Assembly (NCBI RefSeq): GCF_001017575.1
Contig: NZ_CP011372.1
Location: 1,426,001-1,490,000, forward strand
Direction of reading: 5' to 3'
Source of the DNA: Campylobacter lari
GTDB taxonomy: Bacteria > Campylobacterota > Campylobacteria > Campylobacterales > Campylobacteraceae
DNA: 64,000 bases
How positions within the stretch are numbered: position 1 is the first letter of the stretch; every line of letters starts with the position of its first letter. Below the pieces are notes generated by a model. The model was not told the origin of the DNA. It did no database searches and worked only from the letters and a program-made list of their open reading frames with translations. A program made the position numbers and the translations under genes. Positions 52,165 to 62,636 of this stretch are shown piece after piece.

Positions 52165-55100
52165 TGCACTACTTTGACTCTTTTACTCTCACTTAAAGCT
52201 TTATAAGCATTATCATACATTGCCTCAGCATAAGCTCCGCTCAAAGTATAAACACCCGGAGTAACAGCACTTAATTTCACAAAAAATTCTCTTGATTCAT
52301 CAGAATACAAAGGAAAGAAATACATGATTTTATCATCTCTTATATCGACAAAGTCATAATAAGAATTTTTCACAAAATCAGGAGCTTCATCATCTAAAAG
52401 ATCATGCACTATCTCCCATCCACTTGGTAAAATTTGAGTTAAAGCTATATTAGAAGTACCTGGATAATTTTTATTTGATATTTTTAATTTCATATAAAAA
52501 ATTTGAGAACTTTTTATAGTGCTTTCATCTATTTCGTTTCCATTTTCATCATAAAAACTTCTTTCTATATACATACGCTGTGCAAAAGGTTCAGCAATAC
52601 CTTTTTTAATACCCTCTACTCCAAAATGCACATAAGTATCTTCTTTAGCTTCTATCAAAGCGCTGCCTTGATTAAACTCAAATTTAGAAAAACTTGTATT
52701 GAGCTTTTTACTCTCACCATTAATTTTTACACTTGCATTGATGGTTTTAGAGCTTTCATCACTAAAGCTATTTGCCAAAGCATATAAAGCATAACCTATG
52801 CTTTGAGTGCTAAGCCAAGCTTGGCCTTCTAAAGTTTTTTTAATATCATCTAATAATTCATCATTATCTTTACCGTAGATTATTTTATACGCATTCGCAA
52901 TAATAGCTTCATCTCTTAGAAAAGATCCATAGGTGTGAGTATAATTAGCTTTTTCATCAGGCTTTGTGCTTAAATTTTTAGCTATATTCAAAGCTACCTC
53001 ATCAAAACCTGCTAATTTATAAGCTGCGCTAAGTTGCCAAAGACTTACATTATTTAGGCTTTGCAAATAAGCACTATCTTCATAAATGGCATTCATTATA
53101 CTTAAATTTGGCTCTTTAGCTAAAGCTAAAAGATATAAAGAATTTATTCTAATTTCTTTATTTGTTTGAGCTTTTAAAACATAGCGTTTTTGATAATCAA
53201 GCCATGCTTTAAACATACCCTCACTCACATAATAACCTCTTTCTTTGGCTAAAATCATAAACATACCCGCATAATTACTTCCCCAAGCATCAGAATCTTT
53301 AAGTCCTTGCCAATAAGCAAAACCACCATTAGCAGTTTGAAAATTTGCGTATTTACTTAACAATGCATTGATATTGTTAATATTTTTTTGCTCATTTGCC
53401 CCTTGATCAAGTTTTTGCAAAAAGAGTTGTGGTAAAACTGCTGAAGTACTTTGCTCTATACATCCATAAGGATAATTTTGCAAGTATTTTAATCTATGAT
53501 TTATATTTAAAATAGGCTTAGAACTCACACTTAAAAATGCCACTGGATTAATATAATCTTGTGTGATTTTAAACTCCATAGAAGTATTTGCAGGAATTTT
53601 AAAAGATTTACCCTCATAAGTAATGGTATTTAGCGCTTTTATATCAATTTGCATATTTTGAGTATAGGTGTAATCTTTTGCATTTAAACTTAACTCTATT
53701 TCTTCTACTCCAAGCTTGTTTGAATTTACTTTTGCATCAACATAAATATCTTTTGTTTTTTCATTGCCAAAATCAATTAAAATTTCATCATTTTCAAAAT
53801 TTATGAGTGAATTTTTTGTTTTTAATTTAAGTTTTGCATTTTTTACATCATCATCTACTTTAAACACTTGCACCAAAAGCTTAAACTCATCATCTAGCCT
53901 TAAGGCCCTTGGCAAAGTTTCAAGCATTACAGCAGGTGCGCTAACTTGGATATCTTTAGAAGCGCTACCAAAACCTGCTAAGTTGTTTGCCACTACCATA
54001 ACTCTAACCGAACCTAAGTACGATGGCATATTAAATTTTAATTTTGCATAACCATTTTCATCACTTTGTACTGGCTCTTGAAACAACACAACAGGTTTAA
54101 AGCGTCTTGCTTTTTCATCATTTTTGCTTTTATTTGCTCTACTTTCTAAGAAAACATCACCACCCGTAGTTAATACCTTAGAAGCATTAGAAATATTTTT
54201 AGCAATGATTTTATCATAGGTATCATATATACTCATGTTAAAGCGTGTTTTTTGGTAAAAATACCCCCAAATATCTGGAGTTTTAAAAGCATTCACATCA
54301 AGCAAGCCCTCATCTACAATAGCTACAGTATAAGTATAACTTTGCTTGTTTTTACTTTGAATTTCTACTTCAAAATCTTGTTTTGGCATGATTTTATCTG
54401 GCACTTTTAAATCAAGCTCGATTTTACTTTGCTCATCTACTACATTTAAAGGCACCACGCCAAAAAGTCTTAAGGCTCTATCGTTGGTATATTGATCATA
54501 ATCTTGAAGTAAAATCACGCTCACATAAACATTTGGCATATATTCTTTAAGAATAGGAATTTCAACCTTTGTAATATCTTCATATGTATCTATCACAAAG
54601 CGTTTTAAAACCTTTGCATTATCATTTAAAGTAACAATAGCTTTTGCACCCTTAACACTTTCAAATTCTATAAAAGCTGTTTCATTTGGCTTGTATTCTT
54701 TTTTATCACTTTTAATCTTTAAAGAACTCACTATATCAGCATTACTTGGCGCACCAAAACTACTAATATAAAAAAACTCTCCTGTGCTTGTTTTACTTTG
54801 TACATCTTCAAGTTCTATGAACATTTCACCATGATATTCTTTTGGATCAAATTCTATTTTAACCGGTTTATCCTTACTTAAAATACTTCCTTGAGTAACG
54901 ATTTGTGTGTTTTTATCTTTTTTGAGTGATTTTAAAAAATCATCATAATTATCATAATCCCACCACCAAGAATAATCATTTGCATAAATAGTATATTTAA
55001 TCTCCCTATTTGCTATCAAATTCTCATCTAAATCACTTACAATGGCTTCAAAATTGATAATAGAACCCGAGCTTAAATAGTGATTTTTTAAACGCTTAAT

Positions 55101-57446
55101 ACCTACAAAATACTCATGCAATATTACTTGTGAATTTACAAGTGCTTCAACCGACCTTGAACCTTTTTCAAAAACTCTAGCCCTTATACTAGCTTCAAGG
55201 TTATATGGGGTATTTTTTAAAAAGTCATTTAAAGTAAATTCTTGCTTTGTAAAGCCATTTTCATCTAACATACCTTTTAAATTATCTTGATATTTTTGTA
55301 CTAAAACACTAGGATTTGAAAAAATGTATTCTGGGTATTTTGAATTTTTATATTCTTTTTTACTTACAAATAAATCAGCTTGATATTGTAAATTACTTGC
55401 TGGTGTTCCAAAAAGATATTTTGAACTAATATTAAAATCTAATTTTTCATTTTCTTTTATACTTTTTGGAGCTTGCATGGATACTTTTATACGATTTGGC
55501 ACTATATTTTGCACTAAGATTTCTTTATCAAAAACAGCATTTGCAAATTCAACCCTAGCCAAATACACTCCACTTAAAGCTTGTTGATCAAGTGAAATCT
55601 TTTTATAAAAAGTTCCATTACTTAAAGGTTCAAGTTTGATTTTATCTAAAAGCTTTTTATTGCGCGGGTCAAAAAAAGTTAAAAATATAGGATGATAAAC
55701 AGCTCCTTTATCATTTCTTGCAACCATAGTTAGATAGATAGCATCACCTGGTCTATAAACCCCTCTTTCTGTGTAAATAAATACTTTATTTTGAGAAGTT
55801 AAATCAAAACCATCAACATCAAAACCATCATATAATAAAGGTGAACTTAAGCGCAAAATAGAAGCTTGTTTGTCTTTTGAAGCAATGACAAATAAAGCTT
55901 TTGATTCATCAATATCATCAAAAACAGCCAAACCATTATCATCACTCATTTTAGAAGCTAAAACTTGATTACTTTTACTAATCACATCAACCTTAACCCC
56001 ACCTAAAGCCTTTTGCGTGGTAAAATCTCTCACATCTACAAAAAGCTTTTTATTTAAATTTTGAGCAATCAAAGCTATATCTGAAAAAATTAAGTTCTTG
56101 CTTACTTTTGCTTTTTGATTAAAAAATCTATATTTTTTCCAACTCTCCATTCTCTCATCAAAAACATAATCAACATCTTCTTCTTTAAAATAAAGCTTGA
56201 CTATAAACACACTGCTTAAATCTTTTAAACCGTCTAATACGATCTCATTTTCTTGCCACTGATTTTTGGTATTTTTTATATCAAAGTCTTTTTTTAACAC
56301 TATTTCACTAGTATAATCACTCTCTGAAAAAATATCACTATCATAATCACTTAAATTTTTAGCACCTTGAAGATTTTTATATCTTAAATATTCACTTAAG
56401 TTATTTGAAAATACTTGATGAACTTCCAAACGAACCTTTTTAATATTCATACTCTTAAAAGCTATTTTTTTACTTGCTTTGCTAGATAAAAACACCCCTT
56501 GATTTGTAAAACTTATAGCAGGCTCATAGTCTTTTAAACTTACTTGAGTTTTATAATTTTCTTTTGTGCTAATTCCATCAGCACTTTTAATCCCTTGAGC
56601 AAGTTGTATTTCATAAGTTTTATTTGGAGAAAAATCACCTGTAAGTTTGATTTTATTTCCAAAAGCTAATGCTTTAAAATCTACTTTGGGAGTAATAAAA
56701 ATCAATTCTTTTAAATTTTGATCTTGCGAAATATTTTGAGAAAAAAGTAATTCTATGTTTTTATTAACTATATTTGCATTTTGAAAAACAAATTCGCTCT
56801 TTGCAAGCAAAATATATTCTAAATCTATATTGTTTTCTAAACCTAAAATGTCTTTATTGAAAACCACTTTTACATTAGTATTAGTATTTTTGATACTTAG
56901 TGCTTTAGAATATACACTTGCCATATCACCTTGAATAATGATTTTATCTATTTGAATTTCTTTTTCTTGTGTAGTAATCTTAATAGCTTTTAACAATTCA
57001 TCTTTATTAAGAGTATAAAAACTTTGAATATTTAAAACTAATACACTCTCATCATTTGAAATATTTTGAAAATATCCTTTAATATCTAGTTTTTCAAAAG
57101 GAGTTTGAACTTTTAATTGCACTTTTTCATTTGCTAAAATATCATTTAAATCTATAAAAATATCGTATTTTTGATTTGCTTTTAAAGCTGTAAAAATATT
57201 TAATCTTGTAGGCGTTTCAAGCTCATATTTTACTTTTGTCTTTTGATTATTAACAATAATCTCTCTTTCTTTTATAACACCTATTTCTTGATTAATAATA
57301 TTAGTGTTAAACTCTACAAAAACACTTTGTGTATTTTCATTAAAACCATAAGCTCTTATAGCAGAGCTTTTATCCTCATTTTTAGAACAAGCAAGCAATA
57401 AACTTGCAAGTAAAAAAGCAAAAAAACAATGTAAAAATCCTTTCAT
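52161..57446 (-). CDS. Bacterial alpha-2-macroglobulin lipoprotein (YfhM-like)
   Basis: About 1761 residues. The lipobox LLLAC after a signal peptide gives an anchored periplasmic lipoprotein. The ATG at 57446 is preferred over a TTG six codons upstream, since the signal peptide then starts properly. MG domains fill the N-terminal part (GVYRPGDAIYLTMVARND is the typical MG block). The thioester CIEQ occurs in YPYGCIEQSTSA (Cys about 1329), so this is a trapping-competent form rather than the thioester-less type. Host or competitor proteases cut the bait region and are bound covalently. It precedes and overlaps pbpC. Confidence 0.93.
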   Translation of the reverse strand: MKGFLHCFFAFLLASLLLACSKNEDKSSAIRAYGFNENTQSVFVEFNTNIINQEIGVIKEREIIVNNQKTKVKYELETPTRLNIFTALKANQKYDIFIDLNDILANEKVQLKVQTPFEKLDIKGYFQNISNDESVLVLNIQSFYTLNKDELLKAIKITTQEKEIQIDKIIIQGDMASVYSKALSIKNTNTNVKVVFNKDILGLENNIDLEYILLAKSEFVFQNANIVNKNIELLFSQNISQDQNLKELIFITPKVDFKALAFGNKIKLTGDFSPNKTYEIQLAQGIKSADGISTKENYKTQVSLKDYEPAISFTNQGVFLSSKASKKIAFKSMNIKKVRLEVHQVFSNNLSEYLRYKNLQGAKNLSDYDSDIFSESDYTSEIVLKKDFDIKNTKNQWQENEIVLDGLKDLSSVFIVKLYFKEEDVDYVFDERMESWKKYRFFNQKAKVSKNLIFSDIALIAQNLNKKLFVDVRDFTTQKALGGVKVDVISKSNQVLASKMSDDNGLAVFDDIDESKALFVIASKDKQASILRLSSPLLYDGFDVDGFDLTSQNKVFIYTERGVYRPGDAIYLTMVARNDKGAVYHPIFLTFFDPRNKKLLDKIKLEPLSNGTFYKKISLDQQALSGVYLARVEFANAVFDKEILVQNIVPNRIKVSMQAPKSIKENEKLDFNISSKYLFGTPASNLQYQADLFVSKKEYKNSKYPEYIFSNPSVLVQKYQDNLKGMLDENGFTKQEFTLNDFLKNTPYNLEASIRARVFEKGSRSVEALVNSQVILHEYFVGIKRLKNHYLSSGSIINFEAIVSDLDENLIANREIKYTIYANDYSWWWDYDNYDDFLKSLKKDKNTQIVTQGSILSKDKPVKIEFDPKEYHGEMFIELEDVQSKTSTGEFFYISSFGAPSNADIVSSLKIKSDKKEYKPNETAFIEFESVKGAKAIVTLNDNAKVLKRFVIDTYEDITKVEIPILKEYMPNVYVSVILLQDYDQYTNDRALRLFGVVPLNVVDEQSKIELDLKVPDKIMPKQDFEVEIQSKNKQSYTYTVAIVDEGLLDVNAFKTPDIWGYFYQKTRFNMSIYDTYDKIIAKNISNASKVLTTGGDVFLESRANKSKNDEKARRFKPVVLFQEPVQSDENGYAKLKFNMPSYLGSVRVMVVANNLAGFGSASKDIQVSAPAVMLETLPRALRLDDEFKLLVQVFKVDDDVKNAKLKLKTKNSLINFENDEILIDFGNEKTKDIYVDAKVNSNKLGVEEIELSLNAKDYTYTQNMQIDIKALNTITYEGKSFKIPANTSMEFKITQDYINPVAFLSVSSKPILNINHRLKYLQNYPYGCIEQSTSAVLPQLFLQKLDQGANEQKNINNINALLSKYANFQTANGGFAYWQGLKDSDAWGSNYAGMFMILAKERGYYVSEGMFKAWLDYQKRYVLKAQTNKEIRINSLYLLALAKEPNLSIMNAIYEDSAYLQSLNNVSLWQLSAAYKLAGFDEVALNIAKNLSTKPDEKANYTHTYGSFLRDEAIIANAYKIIYGKDNDELLDDIKKTLEGQAWLSTQSIGYALYALANSFSDESSKTINASVKINGESKKLNTSFSKFEFNQGSALIEAKEDTYVHFGVEGIKKGIAEPFAQRMYIERSFYDENGNEIDESTIKSSQIFYMKLKISNKNYPGTSNIALTQILPSGWEIVHDLLDDEAPDFVKNSYYDFVDIRDDKIMYFFPLYSDESREFFVKLSAVTPGVYTLSGAYAEAMYDNAYKALSESKRVKVVQ

Positions 57447-57545
57447 ATAAACCTCGTTTAGCAATTTTTTTAAATTATATCTAAATTCACTCTTGCTTCA
57501 CTCAAAAAATTATATAATTCTTGCATAAAAAATAAAGGAGAAAAA

Positions 57546-57908
57546 ATGAAAAAGAAAATCGCTACATTATTAACGGCTTTAAGCCTTTCAAGTCTTGCTT
57601 ATGCAGATGGAATTTATGGTGTAATAGTAGATGTAAATGATGGTGCAAAAACTATTTTAATTGACACTACTTATGGAGAGAAAATGAATGTAAAAATTCT
57701 ACCAAATACAGAAATTGACATGGATGATTGTGGTATTTTTGGTATGGACAAATACGGCACTTTTAGAGATTTAAAAGTAGGAACTTTTATAGAAGCTGAA
57801 GTTTTCCATGGCTATGCCCAAACAACACCAAATCCACAAACGCCAAATCAAGTTCAAAATATAACTGCCAAAGAAATCAAAATCGAATGCAAAAAAAGAG
57901 CTTATTAA
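57546..57908 (+). CDS. Small secreted protein, tandem paralogue 1
   Basis: 120 residues with signal peptide (MKKKIATLLTALSLSSLAYA). The mature part is beta-rich (GIYGVIVDVNDGAKTILIDT), with CGIFG and a second Cys near the end (IECKKRAY), so a disulfide is likely. A Pro/Gln/Thr loop (TTPNPQTPNQVQ) is present. The layout resembles small DUF5666-type OB-like domains, but I cannot name a function. The AAAGGAG site is strong. The downstream gene is a diverged copy. Confidence 0.7.
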   Translation: MKKKIATLLTALSLSSLAYADGIYGVIVDVNDGAKTILIDTTYGEKMNVKILPNTEIDMDDCGIFGMDKYGTFRDLKVGTFIEAEVFHGYAQTTPNPQTPNQVQNITAKEIKIECKKRAY

Positions 57909-57910
57909 GT

Positions 57911-57938
57911 AAAATAACTCCTAAAAAGGAGTTATTTT
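57911..57938 (+). promoter_or_regulatory. Perfect hairpin covering the ribosome site of the second paralogue
   Basis: AAAATAACTCC and GGAGTTATTTT form a perfect eleven-pair stem with a six-base loop, immediately before the ATG at 57940. The GGAG of the ribosome site is in the 3' arm, so the hairpin would block translation initiation; the arm's T-rich end could also stop transcription. Confidence 0.75.
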
Positions 57939-57939
57939 A

Positions 57940-58254
57940 ATGCGTTTTTTTCTTATATTAATTTGCATTAGCACTTTTGCATTTGCTTATAAAGTTCAGG
58001 GTATCTTAAAAAACACCACTACAAATTCATTAAGCATTCAAACAAGTTTTGACAATAATTTAATCATCACGGTTTTACCCCAAACACATATTGATATTTA
58101 TAGTTGTGGAATTTTTGGAAGTAATAAAAAGCAAGCTAATGTACAAGATTTAAAAAAAGGAAGTCTTGTTAAAATTAAAGGCAATAAAAATAGAAGTATT
58201 ATCATTGCTGAAAAAATTATAGTAGAATGTGATGATCAAAGAAGAGCTTATTAA
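57940..58254 (+). CDS. Small secreted protein, tandem paralogue 2
   Basis: 104 residues with signal peptide (MRFFLILICISTFAFA). It shares with the upstream gene the spaced motifs LPxTxIDxxxCGIFG, DLKxG, IxxEKIIVEC and the C-terminal RAY, so it arose by duplication. It lacks the Pro/Gln-rich loop. Its ribosome site is inside a hairpin. The end overlaps the converging MscS gene stop. Function unknown. Confidence 0.7.
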   Translation: MRFFLILICISTFAFAYKVQGILKNTTTNSLSIQTSFDNNLIITVLPQTHIDIYSCGIFGSNKKQANVQDLKKGSLVKIKGNKNRSIIIAEKIIVECDDQRRAY

Positions 58255-60122
58255 GATAACAACTCTTCTTTGTCTTCTTTGTTGATTTTTTCTATATAAA
58301 GACTTTGTGAAGGAAAAGCAAAGCTAAGTTTATTTCTTTCAACAATTTTCATCAACTCAAGCAATATGCTTTGTCTTGCTGCCCTAAAACCTGCAGCATC
58401 TACTGCTTTAGTATAAAAATACACTTCTATATCGATAGAACTTGCACCAAAACCACTCACGGCTACATAAGTACTATTTTTATATCCTTCTAAGTCATTT
58501 ACTGAAACTAAATTTTGTCTATACCTAGCGCGTGTTCCACCATGATTTAACGCGCTATCATCAACTTGAGCTATCAAAGGACTAGTTGCTAATAAATATC
58601 TTATATCTTCTACGCATTGTTCAAGTTGCTCAGGTCTTGCATCATAAGTTACACCGATAAATAATTTCACATGGCGCCCTATTTTTCTTTTGCTCCAATT
58701 TTTTATATTTGTTCCCATAATAGTTGAGTTTGGTAAAAATACTAAAGAATTATCAAAAGTTCTAATAGTAGTTTTTCTAAGTCCAATCTCTACTATGGTT
58801 CCTTCTATGCCTGAAATTTCCACCCAATCGCCTTGATTAAAACTATTATCAAAAAGCAAAAGCACAGAAGCAAAGAAATTTGCGATAATATCCTTAGCTG
58901 CTAATGCCACAGCTAAACCACCAATACCTAAAGATGCAATCAATGCTGAAATATTAAACCCTAAATGCGCTAAAACAAATAAAACAGCTATCACTATAAT
59001 GATAAAATATAAAATTTTAATGATTAAATTTACCACTTCACGTTTGCCACTTTTTTCAGCAAGCTTTGCAACAATCACCATACCATAACTATCAAAGATA
59101 TTTATCACAAGCCAAGCAGTTAAAATAACATAGGCAATTGATAAAATATTGCTAATTCTTATATCAACAGGTGCAGGATAGTAAAAAATAGTAAAACAAA
59201 TTCCTATAGCATAAGCAAATAAAAACCAACCCACTGGCCCTTGGAGCTTTTCTAGAAAATGAGTTTTTATCTCCATATTAGCTGAATTTTTTCCAAACAA
59301 ACGTATGAGTATAAAATATAAAATCTTTGCTAGATAAAACTTCAAAGAATAAAAAAAGACTATCACAGCAACAGAAATAACTATTTTTCCAACATTCACA
59401 CTACTTATAGAAGTTTGTTCGTTAATATAATTAATTGCATTTTGCAAGCCCAAGCCTGTAAATAAAAAGTTAGTCTCAAGCAAACTAGCATTGTTTCTTA
59501 GATAAACTAAAATTTCATTGTAAGATTTAATAGCATTTCTTAAATTATTTTCATTGATTTCTAAGGTTCTAAGCTGAGCAATATCATTAATTTTTTCTTT
59601 ATCTAAAGTAAAATTAAACACCATATCTTCTTTAAGCACATCAATACTTTTATCGATAATGTTTTTTATGGTCTGACTTTGAGCTCCTTCAATAAAAACT
59701 TTTTCTAATTCAAAAATACATAGGTAAAAATGCTCTGCAGAGGTTAAATTTAAAAGTTTGATTTTATTATCTACATAATCATAATATCTTTTTTTAGTTT
59801 GAGCATTTTCAACACTCTTTTGCAAATCATTTTTAGTTTTTAAAAATTCTTTTGCTTCTTTATCATCAATTTTTTGAGAAACAATCTTTAAGGGTAAAGT
59901 AGTCAAAATAGTATTTTTTTGTTTTTCTATTTCTTTAATATTATCTTGAAATTCAGTGCTATTTGTATCGCTATTTTTAAAACTATCCAAAAGCAAATTA
60001 AGTTCTATGTAATTTTGCACTAAAGCAAAAATACTATTTTTATCTTCTAAAATATTTTTTTCTTGCGCATGCAAGATATTAACAAACAAAAATACTAAAA
60101 CAAGTTTAAAGATTTTATTCAT
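58251..60122 (-). CDS. MscS family mechanosensitive channel, large form
   Basis: The 623-residue protein has a signal sequence, a periplasmic coiled-coil region (about 20-230), then five or more membrane helices. The MscS core has the pore helix and following beta domain: LIASLGIGGLAVALAAKDII, NSFNQGDWVEISGIEGTIVE and FLPNSTIMGTNIKNWSKR. It relieves osmotic down-shock. It corresponds to C. jejuni Cj0238 (from memory). Its start overlaps the carbonic anhydrase gene by eight bases. Confidence 0.92.
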   Translation of the reverse strand: MNKIFKLVLVFLFVNILHAQEKNILEDKNSIFALVQNYIELNLLLDSFKNSDTNSTEFQDNIKEIEKQKNTILTTLPLKIVSQKIDDKEAKEFLKTKNDLQKSVENAQTKKRYYDYVDNKIKLLNLTSAEHFYLCIFELEKVFIEGAQSQTIKNIIDKSIDVLKEDMVFNFTLDKEKINDIAQLRTLEINENNLRNAIKSYNEILVYLRNNASLLETNFLFTGLGLQNAINYINEQTSISSVNVGKIVISVAVIVFFYSLKFYLAKILYFILIRLFGKNSANMEIKTHFLEKLQGPVGWFLFAYAIGICFTIFYYPAPVDIRISNILSIAYVILTAWLVINIFDSYGMVIVAKLAEKSGKREVVNLIIKILYFIIIVIAVLFVLAHLGFNISALIASLGIGGLAVALAAKDIIANFFASVLLLFDNSFNQGDWVEISGIEGTIVEIGLRKTTIRTFDNSLVFLPNSTIMGTNIKNWSKRKIGRHVKLFIGVTYDARPEQLEQCVEDIRYLLATSPLIAQVDDSALNHGGTRARYRQNLVSVNDLEGYKNSTYVAVSGFGASSIDIEVYFYTKAVDAAGFRAARQSILLELMKIVERNKLSFAFPSQSLYIEKINKEDKEELLS

Positions 60123-60756
60123 ATTTTTTTATCCTTTCTTGAATTAAAACAAAATTTTCAAAATTAAAATCATACTCATAAATTTCACCTGTTTCTATAA
60201 TGTAATACCAAGCATGAAGTTCAATTTCTTTTTTATTTAAAGCCTCTTCGACACCTGGATAAGTTAATAAATTTTGCAAAGAATTAACCAAATTCATCTT
60301 TTCAGTCATCCAAGCACGCATAGCTAAATCACTACCTGCAACTTTTAAAACCTTACTTTTTATAGGTTCAAGCAAGGTAAGCCATTTTTTAACATTGGGC
60401 ATATTTTTTAAATCATTTTCGTTTGCATATAAAGCTGCGCAGCCTCCACAGTTACTATGACCACAAACTATAATATTTTTTATATGTAAAGAGTTAAAAG
60501 CATATTCAATAGCTGAAGTAGTTGCTAAAAAATCATCTCCAACTCTATAAGGTGGGACTATATTGCCTATATTTCTTATAACAAAAAGCTCTCCTGGTCC
60601 TGTATTGGTGATTAAATTGGGTATCACCCTTGAATCAGCACAACCTATAAAAAGCGTATGAGGATTTTGCTTGTTTTTTAAACTTTCAAAAAGCTCTGCA
60701 TGCTCTTTAAAATCTTCTTGCATAAATTTCAAAGCGCCTTCGATCAAGTCTTTCAA
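60115..60756 (-). CDS. cynT: Beta-class carbonic anhydrase
   Basis: The 213-residue zinc enzyme interconverts CO2 and bicarbonate. Zinc ligands are Cys39 and Asp41 (CADSRVIP) and His100 and Cys103 (HSNCGGC). It is important to a capnophilic organism growing in low CO2. It is co-transcribed with the MscS gene. The symbol follows C. jejuni usage (Cj0237, also called canB). Confidence 0.95.
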   Translation of the reverse strand: MKDLIEGALKFMQEDFKEHAELFESLKNKQNPHTLFIGCADSRVIPNLITNTGPGELFVIRNIGNIVPPYRVGDDFLATTSAIEYAFNSLHIKNIIVCGHSNCGGCAALYANENDLKNMPNVKKWLTLLEPIKSKVLKVAGSDLAMRAWMTEKMNLVNSLQNLLTYPGVEEALNKKEIELHAWYYIIETGEIYEYDFNFENFVLIQERIKKYE

Positions 60757-60915
60757 GAAAAGTCCTTTTTTTGAGTTTTAATGAAGCATTATACTAAATT
60801 ATTTCTACTTAAAACAAATCATTAATTTATTTTTTGTTATATTTTTATGTGGTTTTAATCTTTCGTTTATCTTTTTTTTGTAAATTTTAGTTTTAAAAAT
60901 TATTGGAGGATTTTA

Positions 60916-61617
60916 ATGAGTCTTTATGATAGAGATTATTCTAACTCTAAAACTCAAGAATTTGAAGGTTATGCTAGAAGTGATTTAAGCATTTTTATAA
61001 AACAAACTTATCAGCTTTTTGCTGCTTCATTGTTAGCTGCGACAGCGGGTGCTTATATAGGAATTTTTGCACTAGCACATTTATTTGCACAATCTCAAGC
61101 AACTTTTTGGATTTTATTTATTGTTGAAATTGGTTTATTGTTTGCATTGCAATGGAAAAAAAGAGAAGCTCCGCTTAATTTAATTTTACTTTTTGCCTTT
61201 ACTTTTGTTTCAGGACTTACTTTAACACCGCTTTTATATTCAGTTTTAGCACTTCCTGCAGGAGCTAGCATTATCGCTCAAGCTTTTGCTTTAACAACAG
61301 TAGCTTTTGGTGCTTTAAGTGTATTTGCTATGAATACAAAAAGAGATTTCACTATGATGGGGAAAATGCTTTTTATAGCTTTAATCGTTATCGTAGTAGC
61401 TTCTTTAATTAATCTATTTTTCCAAAGCTCACTTGTAAGCTTAGCTATTTCTGGTATTGGTGCAATTTTATTTTCTTTTTACATCCTTTATGATACTCAA
61501 AACATCATTAGAGGAAACTATGAAACACCAATCGAAGGTGCTGTTGCACTTTATCTTGATTTTATCAACCTTTTCATCTCTCTTCTTAATATTTTAAGAA
61601 GCTTTAATAGCAGATAA
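60916..61617 (+). CDS. BI-1/YccA family membrane protein
   Basis: The 233-residue protein has seven membrane helices and the family C-terminus YDTQNIIRGNYETPIEGAVA with LYLDFINLFISLLNILR. In other bacteria YccA-type proteins restrain FtsH and BI-1 members leak calcium; the role here is unknown. RBS TGGAGGATTTTA is strong. A terminator follows. Confidence 0.92.
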   Translation: MSLYDRDYSNSKTQEFEGYARSDLSIFIKQTYQLFAASLLAATAGAYIGIFALAHLFAQSQATFWILFIVEIGLLFALQWKKREAPLNLILLFAFTFVSGLTLTPLLYSVLALPAGASIIAQAFALTTVAFGALSVFAMNTKRDFTMMGKMLFIALIVIVVASLINLFFQSSLVSLAISGIGAILFSFYILYDTQNIIRGNYETPIEGAVALYLDFINLFISLLNILRSFNSR

Positions 61618-61650
61618 AAATTTGCGAGAAATAATCTCGCAAATTTTCTT
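61616..61650 (+). terminator. Intrinsic terminator after the BI-1 gene
   Basis: AAAATTTGCGAGA and TCTCGCAAATTTT form a thirteen-pair stem with AATAA in the loop, followed by CTTTACC. Confidence 0.8.
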
Positions 61651-61719
61651 TACCTCTTTCAAGTTTTTATCAAACTTTTTAAGTTAAAATACTCATTTTA
61701 TTTTCAATAAGGAAAATTT

Positions 61720-62064
61720 ATGACTACTCTTTTAATTATTTTGCAATTTGCAATTGTTGTGATTATTTGTATTGCGGTTTTATTACAAAAAAGTTCAAGC
61801 ATAGGACTTGGAGCATATAGCGGAAGCAATGAAAGTTTATTTGGAGCAAAAGGTCCTGCGGGATTTTTAGCTAAATTTACTTTTATAATGGGTGTTTTAC
61901 TTATTGCTAATACAATTGCTCTTAGCTATATGTATAATAATGCTAATTCTAACTCACTTGCTGAAAAAGCAGAGCAAATTTTACCAAAAGCACCTGAAAC
62001 AAATACAACTAGCATTCCAGTTGCACCAAGTGCCCCAATTAGTGAAAGTAATACTAGCAAATAA
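61720..62064 (+). CDS. secG: Protein translocase subunit SecG
   Basis: 114 residues, two membrane helices. The cytoplasmic loop holds the SecG signature: LLQKSSSIGLGAYSGSNESL, then FGAKGPAGFLAKFTFIMG. The C-terminal 35 residues are a Pro/Ala/Ser-rich tail. It supports SecYE in protein export. Twelve bases separate it from frr. Confidence 0.94.
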   Translation: MTTLLIILQFAIVVIICIAVLLQKSSSIGLGAYSGSNESLFGAKGPAGFLAKFTFIMGVLLIANTIALSYMYNNANSNSLAEKAEQILPKAPETNTTSIPVAPSAPISESNTSK

Positions 62065-62076
62065 AAAGGACAAACC

Positions 62077-62634
62077 ATGCTAAATGAAATTTATACTAAA
62101 CAAAAACAACAATCAGATAAAAGCTTAGAAGCTTTAAAAAAAGATTTTACTACCATAAGAACTGGCAAAGTAAACATCAATATACTTGATCATATTCATG
62201 TTGATTATTATGGTAGCGCAACCCCACTTAATCAAGTAGCAACAGTTTTAGCAACCGATGCTTCAACCATTAGCATTACTCCTTGGGAAAAATCGATGCT
62301 AAAAGCTATAGAAAGCGCCATAGCTGCAGCAAACATAGGAGTAAATCCAAACAACGATGGTGAAAGCGTGAAATTATTCTTCCCTCCTATGACAAGAGAA
62401 CAAAGAGAAGAAAATGCTAAAAATGCCAAAGCTATGGGAGAAAAAGCTAAAGTGGCCATTAGAAACATTAGAAAAGATGCAAATGATGCGGTTAAAAAGC
62501 TAGAAAAAGATAAAACAATTTCAGAAGATGAAGCCAAAAAAGCTTATGATGAAGTCCAAAAACAAACCGATAACTACACAGCAAAAGTAGATGAATTAGT
62601 CAAAAATAAAGAAGCAGAACTTTTAAAGGTTTGA
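62077..62634 (+). CDS. frr: Ribosome recycling factor
   Basis: The 185-residue protein splits the post-termination ribosome with [23 protein letters not shown] and [20 protein letters not shown] are the family blocks. Its stop overlaps the leader of pyrE. Confidence 0.98.
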   Translation: MLNEIYTKQKQQSDKSLEALKKDFTTIRTGKVNINILDHIHVDYYGSATPLNQVATVLATDASTISITPWEKSMLKAIESAIAAANIGVNPNNDGESVKLFFPPMTREQREENAKNAKAMGEKAKVAIRNIRKDANDAVKKLEKDKTISEDEAKKAYDEVQKQTDNYTAKVDELVKNKEAELLKV

Positions 62635-62636
62635 TA

